From assembly GCA_963833195.1 (NCBI GenBank), contig CAWHXF010000027.1, positions 2,728,001 through 2,792,000 on the forward strand: a stretch of DNA of 64,000 bases, read 5' to 3'. The DNA comes from Granulosicoccus sp963833195. Lineage in GTDB: Bacteria > Pseudomonadota > Gammaproteobacteria > Granulosicoccales > Granulosicoccaceae. The translations under genes were made by a program, and so were the position numbers. This document shows positions 34,862 through 45,185 of this stretch, in pieces. Below the pieces are notes generated by a model. It did no database searches. It was not told where the DNA came from and was given only the letters and a program-made list of their open reading frames with translations. The number at the start of each line of letters is the position of its first letter. The stretch's first letter is position 1.

Positions 34862-35025
34862 GCCGTGCAGGATGACGTGACGCGCGGGCGTCCGGATCGG
34901 TGCTCGGCACTTGTGACCGAGGCTTTGTCACGTTTGCCCGAAAGGCTCGGAACCGCCGCTCGCCGTCGGATGCTGGTTCCCCGGGCACCGACCGCCCTCC
35001 TCCCACCCGAGCCTTCCCGACACAC

Positions 35026-35322
35026 ATGATCAGGACCGCACTGACCGCCGCCGTCTTCGCCACGATGACCGCCGCCAGCCAGCTCGCCGTCGCGGCCACG
35101 CCCGGCGTACCGGATTTCGCCTCGCTCGATGCCGACGGTGACGGCACGCTCACCGAGTCCGAGTGGATGGACGCGCCGGGCGTCTCCGCCATGGGCGAGG
35201 AGATGGCCGCGGCACACTACGAGATGTACGACGTGGACGACGACGGCGAGGTCTCCGGCGACGAATACGCCACGGTGAACGAGCAGACCTTCGAACAGAT
35301 GGAGCAGGAGGAGGCGATCTGA
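35026..35322 (+). CDS. periplasmic EF-hand protein
   Basis: Secreted protein of 98 residues: signal peptide (IRTALTAAVFATMTAASQLAVAATPG) and two canonical calcium loops, DADGDGTLTESEW and DVDDDGEVSGDEY. The tail is acidic (EQMEQEEAI). ATG 35026 gives the signal peptide; the frame upstream is not protein-like. The last codons contain AGGAGGAGG, which doubles as ribosome site for the overlapping barrel gene, so the two are made together. Confidence 0.85.
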   Translation: MIRTALTAAVFATMTAASQLAVAATPGVPDFASLDADGDGTLTESEWMDAPGVSAMGEEMAAAHYEMYDVDDDGEVSGDEYATVNEQTFEQMEQEEAI

Positions 35323-35942
35323 AGACGCACCCGCCCACGGCGGCCGCGGCGTCGCTCGCCGTCGCCGTCGCCGCGCTCGCCGGCCCCGCACATGCGGCCA
35401 CGCCCGGCATCGTGCTCTCGGTGGGCTACGAGGCCGGTGGCGACGATCTGGTGGAGCTGCAGTTCGACCGCGGCGCCCCCGACAGCATCGATGCGGGCGA
35501 CGGCACGTTCGTCGAGCTGGAGCTGAACGATCCGACGCTGCAGCGCGTGATACCGGACGCGCCCGCGGGCCTGCTCACCGCGATCACCCTGGGCTACAAG
35601 AGCGCGACCATCGACGCCTTCAACGGCGACGTCACCTTCTCGCGGTTCGCCTTCGGGCTGCACCAGCACCTGCGGCTGGGCGAGCGGTTTCGCGTGGGCG
35701 CGGGCCTGTCGTGGGAACCCGATGCGGAGCTCGACACCGATGTCGACGGCGTACCGGGCGGCGATGCGGACTTCGAGGACGCGTTCGGGCTGCGCCTGTC
35801 GGGCGACTGGTTCATCGGGCGCTACGTCATGCTGGGCCTGCGCGCGACCTTCATCGACTACGAGTTCGATGGCGGGGCCGACGACGGCGAGAGTATCGAC
35901 GGCGATTCGTTCGGCATCGCGGTGGGAGTGCGCTTTCGCTGA
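35319..35942 (+). CDS. outer-membrane beta-barrel protein, probable CTG start
   Basis: Protein of 207 residues: signal peptide (HPPTAAAASLAVAVAALAGPAHAATPG) then a barrel-like sequence with alternating strands (IVLSVGYEAGGDDLVELQF, AITLGYKSATIDAF, FAFGLHQHLRLGERFRVGAGLSW) ending in VGVRFR. No ATG, GTG or TTG lies before the signal peptide in a sensible place. CTG 35319 overlaps the EF-hand stop (CTGA) and follows AGGAGGAGG (35306-35314), so a coupled CTG start is the best reading. Function unknown; calcium-linked pairing is possible. Confidence 0.75.
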   Translation: MKTHPPTAAAASLAVAVAALAGPAHAATPGIVLSVGYEAGGDDLVELQFDRGAPDSIDAGDGTFVELELNDPTLQRVIPDAPAGLLTAITLGYKSATIDAFNGDVTFSRFAFGLHQHLRLGERFRVGAGLSWEPDAELDTDVDGVPGGDADFEDAFGLRLSGDWFIGRYVMLGLRATFIDYEFDGGADDGESIDGDSFGIAVGVRFR

Positions 35943-35983
35943 GGCCGCGCCCCGATCGGATCGGCGCGCGGTCCGCCCGCCGC

Positions 35984-38131
<2,148 letters not shown>

Positions 38132-38303
38132 GGGACGGGGGCTCCGGACGGTGCATGCAGGACCGAAGGCTACCCGTTCGGCGCGGTGCCGGACGCGAGC
38201 TCGGGGGCGCATCGCGAGTTCATTCTGCAATCGTCCCGGCCCGCACGGCGGACGACGACGGCGAGCGGCTAGCGTGGGCAGCCCTCAACCCCTTCCCGAT
38301 TCC

Positions 38304-38627
38304 ATGACCAAGACAGTCAAGGCCAGCGATGCCGACACCGGCGCGATGGGTCAGAAGTATCTCGTGGCCGGCGACGACGTGGCGTTGCGGCTGTGGCAAG
38401 CGCAGGCGCCCGGCGAGGCCGGGGACATGCACGCGCGCGACTACGAGACGGTCGGCTACGTGGTGTCCGGCCGCGTGGAGCTGAACGTCGACGGCAACGC
38501 CGTGGAGCTTGCCGCCGGGGACTCGTGGCACGTGCCGAAGGGCGCGCCGCGCAGCTACCGCGTGATCGAGACCCTGACCGCCGTCGAGGCGACCCACCCC
38601 GCGGCGCGCGACGCGGGCGACGACTGA
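38304..38627 (+). CDS. cupin domain protein
   Basis: Single cupin of 107 residues. Motif 1 is partial (MHARDYETVGYVVSGRVEL) and motif 2 is GDSWHVPKGAPRSYR, with His residues that may bind metal. Such small cupins act as isomerases, oxygenases or ligand sensors; none can be chosen. It is followed by the SnoaL-like gene after 16 bases, suggesting an operon. Confidence 0.82.
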   Translation: MTKTVKASDADTGAMGQKYLVAGDDVALRLWQAQAPGEAGDMHARDYETVGYVVSGRVELNVDGNAVELAAGDSWHVPKGAPRSYRVIETLTAVEATHPAARDAGDD

Positions 38628-38643
38628 ACCGGGGAAAAGCACC

Positions 38644-39060
38644 ATGAGCGACGACAACACCCTGAAACTCGCCAAGGGCTTCGCCGACGCGTTGCACGCG
38701 GTCGACGCCGACGACGAAGGCGCGCTGGACGCGATGGTCGCGCTGTTCGCCGACGATGCCGCCATCGAGAACGCGGCGCTGGACCTGAGCGGGGACACGC
38801 TCTCCGGGAAGGACGGCGCACGCACGTTCTGGAGCGAGTACGCGCAGCAGTTCGAGACCGCGAAGACCGAATTCCACCACGTGACGGCGGACGGCGGAGC
38901 GGGCGGCCTGTTCTGGACCACGAGCGGCGAATCGCCGTCCGGCGAATCGCTTTCGTATCACGGCGCGACGCTGCTCGTGTTCGACGATGCGGGGCTGGTG
39001 AAGCGCTTCCGCGGCTACTACGACACCCGCCAGCTCACGATGCGCAAGCCGGCGGGCTGA
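38644..39060 (+). CDS. SnoaL-like (NTF2 fold) protein
   Basis: Protein of 138 residues with the cone-shaped NTF2/SnoaL pattern: FADALHAVDADDEGALDAMVALFADDAAIEN, GARTFWSEYAQQFETAKTEFHHV and LLVFDDAGLVKRFRGYYDTR. Related proteins are isomerases, hydratases or binding proteins. It is the second gene of the cupin-SnoaL pair; the joint function is unknown. Confidence 0.78.
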   Translation: MSDDNTLKLAKGFADALHAVDADDEGALDAMVALFADDAAIENAALDLSGDTLSGKDGARTFWSEYAQQFETAKTEFHHVTADGGAGGLFWTTSGESPSGESLSYHGATLLVFDDAGLVKRFRGYYDTRQLTMRKPAG

Positions 39061-39094
39061 GCCGGAGCCCGGCGCAGCGTTCGACCCGCCGGAC

Positions 39095-39115
39095 GCGCGC
39101 AGCCGTGCTGCGCGC
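39095..39115. terminator. hairpin between SnoaL-like gene and Pro/Glu lipoprotein
   Basis: GCGCGCAGC and GCTGCGCGC make a nine-base perfect stem with a three-base loop between convergent genes. No T-run follows, so it may be a factor-assisted or bidirectional terminator. Confidence 0.45.
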
Positions 39116-39133
39116 GAGAGTGGCGTCGAACGG

Positions 39134-39820
39134 TCAGTCGCAGTAGGGCGTGCCGTCAGGTGCGTGGGTCGGTAGCTCGGGCTCGGAATCGGGCTCGGGC
39201 TCGGGCTCGGGCTCGGGATCCGGCCCGGGCTCGGGATCCGGCTCGGGATCCGGCTCGGGATCCGGCACGGGCTCGAACGGATTCGTGGGTTCGGGCTCGG
39301 GTTCGGGCGTTGGCTCCGGTTCGGGCTGGGGCTGGGGTTCTGGTTCCGGCTCGGGTTCCGGCTCGGGTTCCGGCTCAGCGAAGCCCGGTACGACGAGAGG
39401 CTGCTCGATGACGGGTTCCGCCGGGGTCGTGGGCTTCGACGGCACCGGGCCTGCCTGCTCGACGGTGGGCGCCTCGCTGGGCACTCCGACAGCCGGTTGG
39501 GGCACGTCCGGCAGCGCGGCCGCCGGAACCGGCTCGGCGACCGGAGGTCGCGTCGGCGTGAGAACCTGCAAGACGGGCATGCCCGGCATCGGCGCCACCG
39601 ACGGCTTCTCGGCCATGGGCGGCATCGGAGCAGCGACGGGCTCGACGATCACGCGCACGCCCGGCTCGGACGCGAGCACCTCTGCCGGGCCGCCCTCGGA
39701 CGCCTGCTGCCCGTTGGGCAACGACTCCTCGTCCATGGGCAGCCCGCACGCCGTGAGCATGGCGCTCGCTACCGCGATGGGCACTACGCGCAAGGCGAAC
39801 CCGCTTCGTCGTCTTCCCAT
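39134..39820 (-). CDS. Pro/Glu-repeat lipoprotein
   Basis: Lipoprotein of 228 residues with lipobox LTAC near residue 24 from ATG 39820. After a Pro/Val/Ala-rich part (residues about 30-140) come about 75 residues of PEPEPE repeats varying to PDPEP and PQPEP, ending HAPDGTPYCD. Such stiff acidic repeats can span the periplasm, as in TonB-like linkers; no TonB C-terminal domain is present. The matching DNA (39175-39380) is low-complexity and prone to slippage. Confidence 0.78.
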   Translation of the reverse strand: MGRRRSGFALRVVPIAVASAMLTACGLPMDEESLPNGQQASEGGPAEVLASEPGVRVIVEPVAAPMPPMAEKPSVAPMPGMPVLQVLTPTRPPVAEPVPAAALPDVPQPAVGVPSEAPTVEQAGPVPSKPTTPAEPVIEQPLVVPGFAEPEPEPEPEPEPEPQPQPEPEPTPEPEPEPTNPFEPVPDPEPDPEPDPEPGPDPEPEPEPEPDSEPELPTHAPDGTPYCD

Positions 39821-40021
39821 CGTGTACTCGTCGCCTGCCCTGGACAGCGGCCATAGCGACGGTTCAGGCTCGCGCCTTGAAACGCGGCGGTGCAAAGCGG
39901 GTCGGGATTGGGAGATCGTTCAGGCTCTCGCGACCGACGACGGATCATCGGCAGAGGTCCATCGACGCCTGCCTGAGCCCTGCTTCGTCCGCTGCGAGGG
40001 CACCCGCCAACGGTATGTCGA

Positions 40022-40414
40022 GTGCCCGCCAAACCCGACCGGACTCCCATGCGAACCGCTGCCCCCAACCGTGCCCTCGAGTACGAGCGCCTGGCGCAGC
40101 CCGACGGCACGCGCATCAAGCATTACTACATGCCCGAGTCGGTGGGCATGGCGTGCGGACTGCTGGTGATGGCGCTCCACGACGCGGGACTGGCGACGCT
40201 GACTCACACCCCCGCACCGATGAATTTCCTGAAATCCGTGCTGGAGCGCCCCGCGAACGAGCGGGCCTACGTGCTCGTGGTGGCAGGCTTTCCGGCGCCC
40301 GGTGCGTGCGTGCCCGACATCGAGCGCAAGCCGCTTCGGCAGATCAAGACGGTCGTCCGAGACGCCGAGGCTGCGCTGTCATGCTCGGCGCCCCGCCTTT
40401 CGCACACGCCGTCC
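40022..40414 (+). pseudogene. C-terminal part of a nitroreductase, in frame with the following SDR
   Basis: About 110 residues match the C-terminal half of nitroreductase-family flavoproteins: EYERLAQPDGTRIKHYYMPESVG, ACGLLVMALHDAGLATLTHTPAPM, FLKSVLERPANERAYVLVVAGFPA and PDIERKPL. The N-terminal half with the FMN-binding Arg/Ser signature is absent upstream. No stop codon separates it from the short-chain dehydrogenase, so it could be translated as a fusion from 40022 or 40049. I read it as a truncated relic. Confidence 0.7.
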
Positions 40415-41215
40415 ATGACCACCGCCACCGTGCGCACCACCCCCGGTCGATCCGTCGCGCTCGTCACCGGTGCCTCCTCGGGCATCGGCATGGAGCTGGC
40501 GCGGTTGCACGCCGCGCGCGGCGGGAACCTCGTCGTCGTGGCGCGCCGCGGCGACCGGCTGCGCGCTCTGGCCGACGAGCTGCGCGCGGCGCACGACACC
40601 GATTGCCTCGTCGTCGAGGCGGATCTGGCCACGGCGGACGGTATCGCGACGCTCAAGGCCGCGACCACGGCGCGGCAGATCGACGTGCTGATCAACAACG
40701 CGGGCTTCGGCGCACGCGGCGCGTTCCACGAGGCAGAGCTTGCGCGCATGCTCGAGATGATCGACCTGAACGTGCGCGCGTTGACCGAGCTCACGCACCA
40801 CTACGTCGGGCCCATGGTCGCGCGCGGGCACGGCCGCGTGCTGCAGGTCGGCTCCACGGCGGGCTTCCTGCCCGGCCCCCTGCAGGCGATCTACTACGCG
40901 AGCAAGGCCTACGTGAACAGCTTCGCGCAGGCCACGGCCGAGGAGCTGCGCGGTACGGGCGTCACGGTGACGGTGCTGGCGCCGGGCCCGGTGGCGACCG
41001 AGTTCTTCGATGTCGCCGGCATGGAGCGGTTGTCGTTCCGCGCTCGCGCGCCCTCGGCCGCGAAGGTGGCGCGCATCGGCTACGAGGCCATGCTGCGCGG
41101 CGAGCTCGTCGTCATCGACGACCGGCGCATCGGTGCGCTGACGCACGTGATCGGGCTGATTCCGAAGCGGTTGCTGCTGCGGGTGTCGCGCAAGTCGATG
41201 GAGGCCGAAAGCTGA
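40415..41215 (+). CDS. short-chain dehydrogenase/reductase
   Basis: SDR of 266 residues. NAD(P) motif VTGASSGIG, then NNAG (LINNAGFGARG), catalytic Ser in QVGSTAGFLP and YxxxK as YYASKAYVNSF. The DltE/YqjQ-like subgroup fits the C-terminus (PGPVATEFFDVAGM, IPKRLLLRVS). ATG 40415 gives a normal-length SDR, but the frame is open into the nitroreductase fragment upstream. Substrate unknown. Confidence 0.9.
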   Translation: MTTATVRTTPGRSVALVTGASSGIGMELARLHAARGGNLVVVARRGDRLRALADELRAAHDTDCLVVEADLATADGIATLKAATTARQIDVLINNAGFGARGAFHEAELARMLEMIDLNVRALTELTHHYVGPMVARGHGRVLQVGSTAGFLPGPLQAIYYASKAYVNSFAQATAEELRGTGVTVTVLAPGPVATEFFDVAGMERLSFRARAPSAAKVARIGYEAMLRGELVVIDDRRIGALTHVIGLIPKRLLLRVSRKSMEAES

Positions 41216-41227
41216 GGGCCGGCGATT

Positions 41228-42082
41228 TCAGGCGCGCGCGAACCTCAGCACCACGGCGCCCGCGATCGTCACCATCGTCGAGATCACCTTCGCGAGATCC
41301 AGCCGCTCGTGCAGCACCCCGACGCCGATCAGCAGCGCGAACACGATCGATGTCTCGCGCAGCGCCGTGACGAGCGCGATCGGCGCCTGCGTGAACGCCC
41401 ACACCACGAGCGCGTAGGCCACGTACGAGGCGGTGCCGCCGGCGAGCCCGGCCAGCGCGAGCCGGCGATCGACTACGCAGGAGGCGAGCAGCCCCGGTCG
41501 CCGTGCGGCCGTGAACGCGCAGAAGAGCGCGGCGTTGCCGAGCGCGGCCCACGTCCAGAAGCCGAGCGCCGTGCCGGCCAGCCGGGCTCCCGTGCCGTCC
41601 ACCAGCGAGTAGGCCGCGATGAACATGCCGGTCCCGAGCGCGAGCCCCACCGCGCGCGGGTTGCGCACGCCGTCCGCGCGCCGCACCAGGGCCAGGCTGA
41701 TGATGCCCGCAGCGATCAGCGCGATGGCCAGGAGCTCCAGCGGCGCGAGCGCGACGCCCAGCACGACGGTCGACACCGCCGCCACCGCGAGCGGCGCGGA
41801 GCCCCGCGCGATCGGGTAGACCTGCGTCAGGTCACCGGCGCGATACCCGGCGATCAGCATGAGCTGGTAGCCGAGGTGCAGCGCGACGCCGGCCGCAAGC
41901 CAGGGCAGCGAGCCCATCGAGGGGAGCGGCACGAACGGCAGCACGAGGAGGGCGGCGGGCACGTGCCCGAGCACGACCGCCGTCATCGAGGCGTGCTTGT
42001 CGGCGCCCCCCTTCACGAGCGCGTTCCACGTCGCGTGCAACAGGGCCGCCAGCAGCACGGCGACGAAGACGGTCGAGTCCAT
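41228..42082 (-). CDS. EamA/DMT family transporter
   Basis: Membrane protein of 284 residues with ten predicted helices in two EamA repeats (AALLHATWNALVKGGADKHAS at the start; GLAGGTASYVAYALVVWAF and LRETSIVFALLIGVGVLHE in the second). Drug/metabolite transporters of this type export amino acids or metabolites; the substrate is unknown. It faces the SDR gene with a 12-base gap. Confidence 0.88.
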   Translation of the reverse strand: MDSTVFVAVLLAALLHATWNALVKGGADKHASMTAVVLGHVPAALLVLPFVPLPSMGSLPWLAAGVALHLGYQLMLIAGYRAGDLTQVYPIARGSAPLAVAAVSTVVLGVALAPLELLAIALIAAGIISLALVRRADGVRNPRAVGLALGTGMFIAAYSLVDGTGARLAGTALGFWTWAALGNAALFCAFTAARRPGLLASCVVDRRLALAGLAGGTASYVAYALVVWAFTQAPIALVTALRETSIVFALLIGVGVLHERLDLAKVISTMVTIAGAVVLRFARA

Positions 42083-42183
42083 CGGCGAGAGTTCCAGGGT
42101 TCCGCGCAGCGTAGCCGTTCCTGACCCCGCGCCCGTCGCGGCGCGACGATCGGGCACTGATCCGTGCCGCGACGGGCAAAGCA

Positions 42184-42212
42184 TTGTGCCGTCCGATCCC
42201 GCATCGCATACT
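42184..42212 (+). promoter_or_regulatory. candidate sigma-70 promoter of the DctP gene
   Basis: TTGTGC and CATACT are 17 bases apart, ending 53 bases before ATG 42266. Moderate matches only. Confidence 0.4.
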
Positions 42213-42265
42213 GATTCACCGCGCCGCCATCCGCTGCACGCTCACGGATCGGACACCGCCCCGCC

Positions 42266-43294
42266 ATGCTCAAGTCACCGATCCTCTCGACCGTCGCCGC
42301 CCTCGTGCTGGCGTCCGTCGCCGCACCCGCGCTCGCGCAGGACGCGCCGACGACGACGCTGCGCATCCAGACCCACCAGAGTCCCGAGTCCCCGTCGGGC
42401 CAGCTCGCGCGGCAATGGGCGGAGGACGTCACGCGCATGGGCGGCGGCGACATCGAGCTCGAGATGTTCTATTCGGCGTCGGTCGTGAAGTCCGCCGAGA
42501 CCTTCGACGCCGCGGCCAGCGGCATCCTCGACTGCGACATGACCAACGGCAGCTACCAGACGGGCAAGAACCCCGCGTTCCAGTTCGTCGCCGACGTCAT
42601 GGGCGGCTACGACTCCCCGCTCGAGTTCCAGTCGTGGGTGTACTACGGCGGAGGTGCCGAGATCATCGACGCGCTGTACGCCGAGTACGACATGAAGTTC
42701 GTCGGTACCTGGGTCGGCGGCCAGGAATCGCTGGTGTCCACCAAGCCGCTCGCGGGCGTCGCGGATCTGGAGGAGTTCAAGTTCCGCTCGCCGCCCGGGA
42801 TGGAGTCAGAGATCTTCGCCTCGCTCGGCGCGAAGCCCGTGGTCATGGACTTCACCGAGATCTTCACGGCGCTGGAGACGAAGATCATCGACGGCGCCGA
42901 CGCCTCGAGCCTCGCCAACAACATCGGGCTCGGGCTGTACGACATCGGCACGCACACGACCTTCCCGGGCTTCCATTCGATGTCGTCCGACCACCTCGCC
43001 TGCAACCGTTCGGTGTGGGACGCCATGCCGGACGCGCACCAGGCCATCCTCGAGGTGGCGATGCAGAAGCTCGCGCTGCAGATCATGATGCGCGTGCTCG
43101 TCGACAACGGCGAGGCCAAGACCGCGCTGCCCGAGTCCGGCGTGACGATGTACGACTGGAGCGCCGAGGATCGCAACACCTACCGGGATGCCGCCACCGG
43201 CACCTGGGACGAATGGGCGAAGAAGACCCCGGAAGCGGCCGAGATCGTGGAAAGCCACAAGGCCTTCATCGAGCGCATCGGCGTGGGGCGGTGA
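42266..43294 (+). CDS. TRAP transporter substrate-binding protein, DctP family
   Basis: Periplasmic receptor of 342 residues with signal peptide (to about residue 25, ALAQ-DAP). DctP features: LRIQTHQSPESPSGQLARQWAEDV, LASLGAKPVVMDFTEIFTALETKIIDG, and the carboxylate-binding Arg in EFKFRSPPG. DctP receptors bind organic acids and deliver them to a DctQM membrane pair. No DctQ or DctM lies beside it: its neighbour is a TAXI-type fused permease on the other strand, three bases away. So the partner is elsewhere, or it is an orphan. Confidence 0.92.
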   Translation: MLKSPILSTVAALVLASVAAPALAQDAPTTTLRIQTHQSPESPSGQLARQWAEDVTRMGGGDIELEMFYSASVVKSAETFDAAASGILDCDMTNGSYQTGKNPAFQFVADVMGGYDSPLEFQSWVYYGGGAEIIDALYAEYDMKFVGTWVGGQESLVSTKPLAGVADLEEFKFRSPPGMESEIFASLGAKPVVMDFTEIFTALETKIIDGADASSLANNIGLGLYDIGTHTTFPGFHSMSSDHLACNRSVWDAMPDAHQAILEVAMQKLALQIMMRVLVDNGEAKTALPESGVTMYDWSAEDRNTYRDAATGTWDEWAKKTPEAAEIVESHKAFIERIGVGR

Positions 43295-43297
43295 GGC

Positions 43298-45142
43298 TCA
43301 GACCGCCACCAGCAGCAGCACGAGCCCGGCGCCGCCCGACAGCACCCGTCGCCACGCGGGCGCCGGCGCGATCACCGCGCGCGATACCAGCCACAACCCG
43401 AGCGCGACGCGCACCAGCGCGATGCCTGCGGCGAGGGGCGTGTCGAGCGGGCTCAGCAGCGCGGGCGACGCCACCATAGCGAGCGGTATCAGGTAGAGCC
43501 CCACGCCGAGCGCCATCGCGTGCCCGGCCACTCGCAGCCAGGGCGCGCCGACCATGCCCGCGGCGATGAACACGGCACCGCACACCGGCGGCGTGATGGT
43601 GCTGAGCAGCGCGAACCAGAACACGAAGAGGTGCGCCTGCAACGGGGCCAGCCCGAGCTCCGCCAGCGCGGGCCCCGCCACCGACACGCAGATCACGTAG
43701 GCGGCCGTCGTCGGCACCTCCATGCCGAGCAGCAGGCAGGCGAGCGCGGTGAGCAGCAGCGCCGGCCACAGCGAGCCGCCGGACAACGCCAGGATGGCGG
43801 AGGTGAGCTTCACGCCGAGCCCGGTCGCGCCCAGCACGCCGACGACGATGGAGGCGCACACGATGATGGCCGCGATGGTCGCGATCTGGGCACCCGCCTG
43901 CGTGCAGACCGTGGCGAGCCGGCCCAGCGTGCGCCGCACGTCCATCCGCAGCCGCGCATCGAAGGGCAGCAGCGCGACGCCGGCACCGATCGCCAGCGCC
44001 GCGGCGTACTGCGGCGTGCGCCCGAGCGCGAACATGACGCCGAGCAGCACCGCGAACGGCACCGCGAAGAACGTCGCGGTGCGCAGCACGATGGACGCCG
44101 ACGGACGTTCTTCGGCGGGCAGCGGCGCCAGCGCGTGACGCCGCGCGAACCCGTCGATGCCGACCCACACGGCGAAGAAGTACAGCAGCGCCGGCAGCGA
44201 GGCGGCCGTGACGATGCCGGCGTACGGCGTGCCCGTGAGCTCCACCATCACGAACGCGCCGGCACCCATCAGCGGCGGCATGATCTGACCGCCCGACGAC
44301 GCCACGGCCTCCACCGCACCCGCGAAGGCGCGCGGGTAGCCGAGCCGCACCATGGTGGGCAACGTCACCGTGCCGGTGGAGGCGACGTTCGCCGACGCGG
44401 AGCCCGACAGCGAACCGAACAGCGCCGAGGACAGCACCGAGATCTTCGCCGCCCCGCCCGACAGGCGCCCGGCCGCGGCGTTGGCGAGGTTCATGAACCC
44501 CTGCCCCGCCTCGCCCGCGTTCAGCACCGCGCCCAGGATCACGAACACCGCCACGATGCCCACCGATACCCCGGTGAGCGAGCCCCACAGTCCGCCCTCG
44601 GCGATGGTGAGCGTGCCGAGCAGGCTGGCCCACGGCAGTCCGCCGTGGCCGAACTGACCGGGCACGTGCTGACCGTACAGCCCGTACAGCAGCGCGAGGA
44701 ACGCGGCGAGCGGCAACGGCCAGCCGATGGCACGCCGCGCCGCCTCGAGCGTCGTGCCCAGCAGCACGACGGCCACCGCGAACTGGAAGTGGCCGTCGAG
44801 GTAGCCGTACTGGTCGGCCAGCGCGTCGTGGCGCAAGGCGACCCACAAGCAGGCGCCGACGCCGCAGGCGAGCAGCAACAGATCGAAGGCACGGGAGCGA
44901 CGACTCCGCGTCGTGCGGGAGCCTTGCGCACGAGCCAGACCGCTGCCGAGCAGTACCCACGGCAGGGCCAGCGCCAGGTGCAGCGGCCGCGCGACGAGGT
45001 TCGGCACCAGGCCCGAGAACACCAGCCACAGGTGGAACCCCACCGTTGCCGCACCGAGGCTGAGCCAGCGACGGTGCGCGGAGGCGCGGTCGGCATCGGG
45101 CACCAGCACGTACGCCACGGCGGCACCGAGCATGGAGATCAT
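43298..45142 (-). CDS. TRAP transporter fused permease (TAXI type)
   Basis: Inner-membrane protein of 614 residues with about 16-18 helices: an N-terminal DctQ-like part then a DctM-like part with GSLSGSASANVASTGTVTLPTM, EAVASSGGQIMPPLMGAGAF and the second scoop LLGMEVPTTAAYVI...STITPPVCGAVF. These motifs mark the ion-coupled transport domain of TAXI-TRAP systems. It lies 43 bases after its receptor gene on the same strand. Confidence 0.93.
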   Translation of the reverse strand: MISMLGAAVAYVLVPDADRASAHRRWLSLGAATVGFHLWLVFSGLVPNLVARPLHLALALPWVLLGSGLARAQGSRTTRSRRSRAFDLLLLACGVGACLWVALRHDALADQYGYLDGHFQFAVAVVLLGTTLEAARRAIGWPLPLAAFLALLYGLYGQHVPGQFGHGGLPWASLLGTLTIAEGGLWGSLTGVSVGIVAVFVILGAVLNAGEAGQGFMNLANAAAGRLSGGAAKISVLSSALFGSLSGSASANVASTGTVTLPTMVRLGYPRAFAGAVEAVASSGGQIMPPLMGAGAFVMVELTGTPYAGIVTAASLPALLYFFAVWVGIDGFARRHALAPLPAEERPSASIVLRTATFFAVPFAVLLGVMFALGRTPQYAAALAIGAGVALLPFDARLRMDVRRTLGRLATVCTQAGAQIATIAAIIVCASIVVGVLGATGLGVKLTSAILALSGGSLWPALLLTALACLLLGMEVPTTAAYVICVSVAGPALAELGLAPLQAHLFVFWFALLSTITPPVCGAVFIAAGMVGAPWLRVAGHAMALGVGLYLIPLAMVASPALLSPLDTPLAAGIALVRVALGLWLVSRAVIAPAPAWRRVLSGGAGLVLLLVAV

Positions 45143-45185
45143 CCCGCCGGCATCACCTCACCGCGTGGCGCGGACGAGCGGGTTC

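Noticed and set aside
39170..39385. Regular short repeats that could suggest a CRISPR or satellite array
   Set aside because: Units are irregular, without spacers, and encode Pro-Glu repeats of a lipoprotein.
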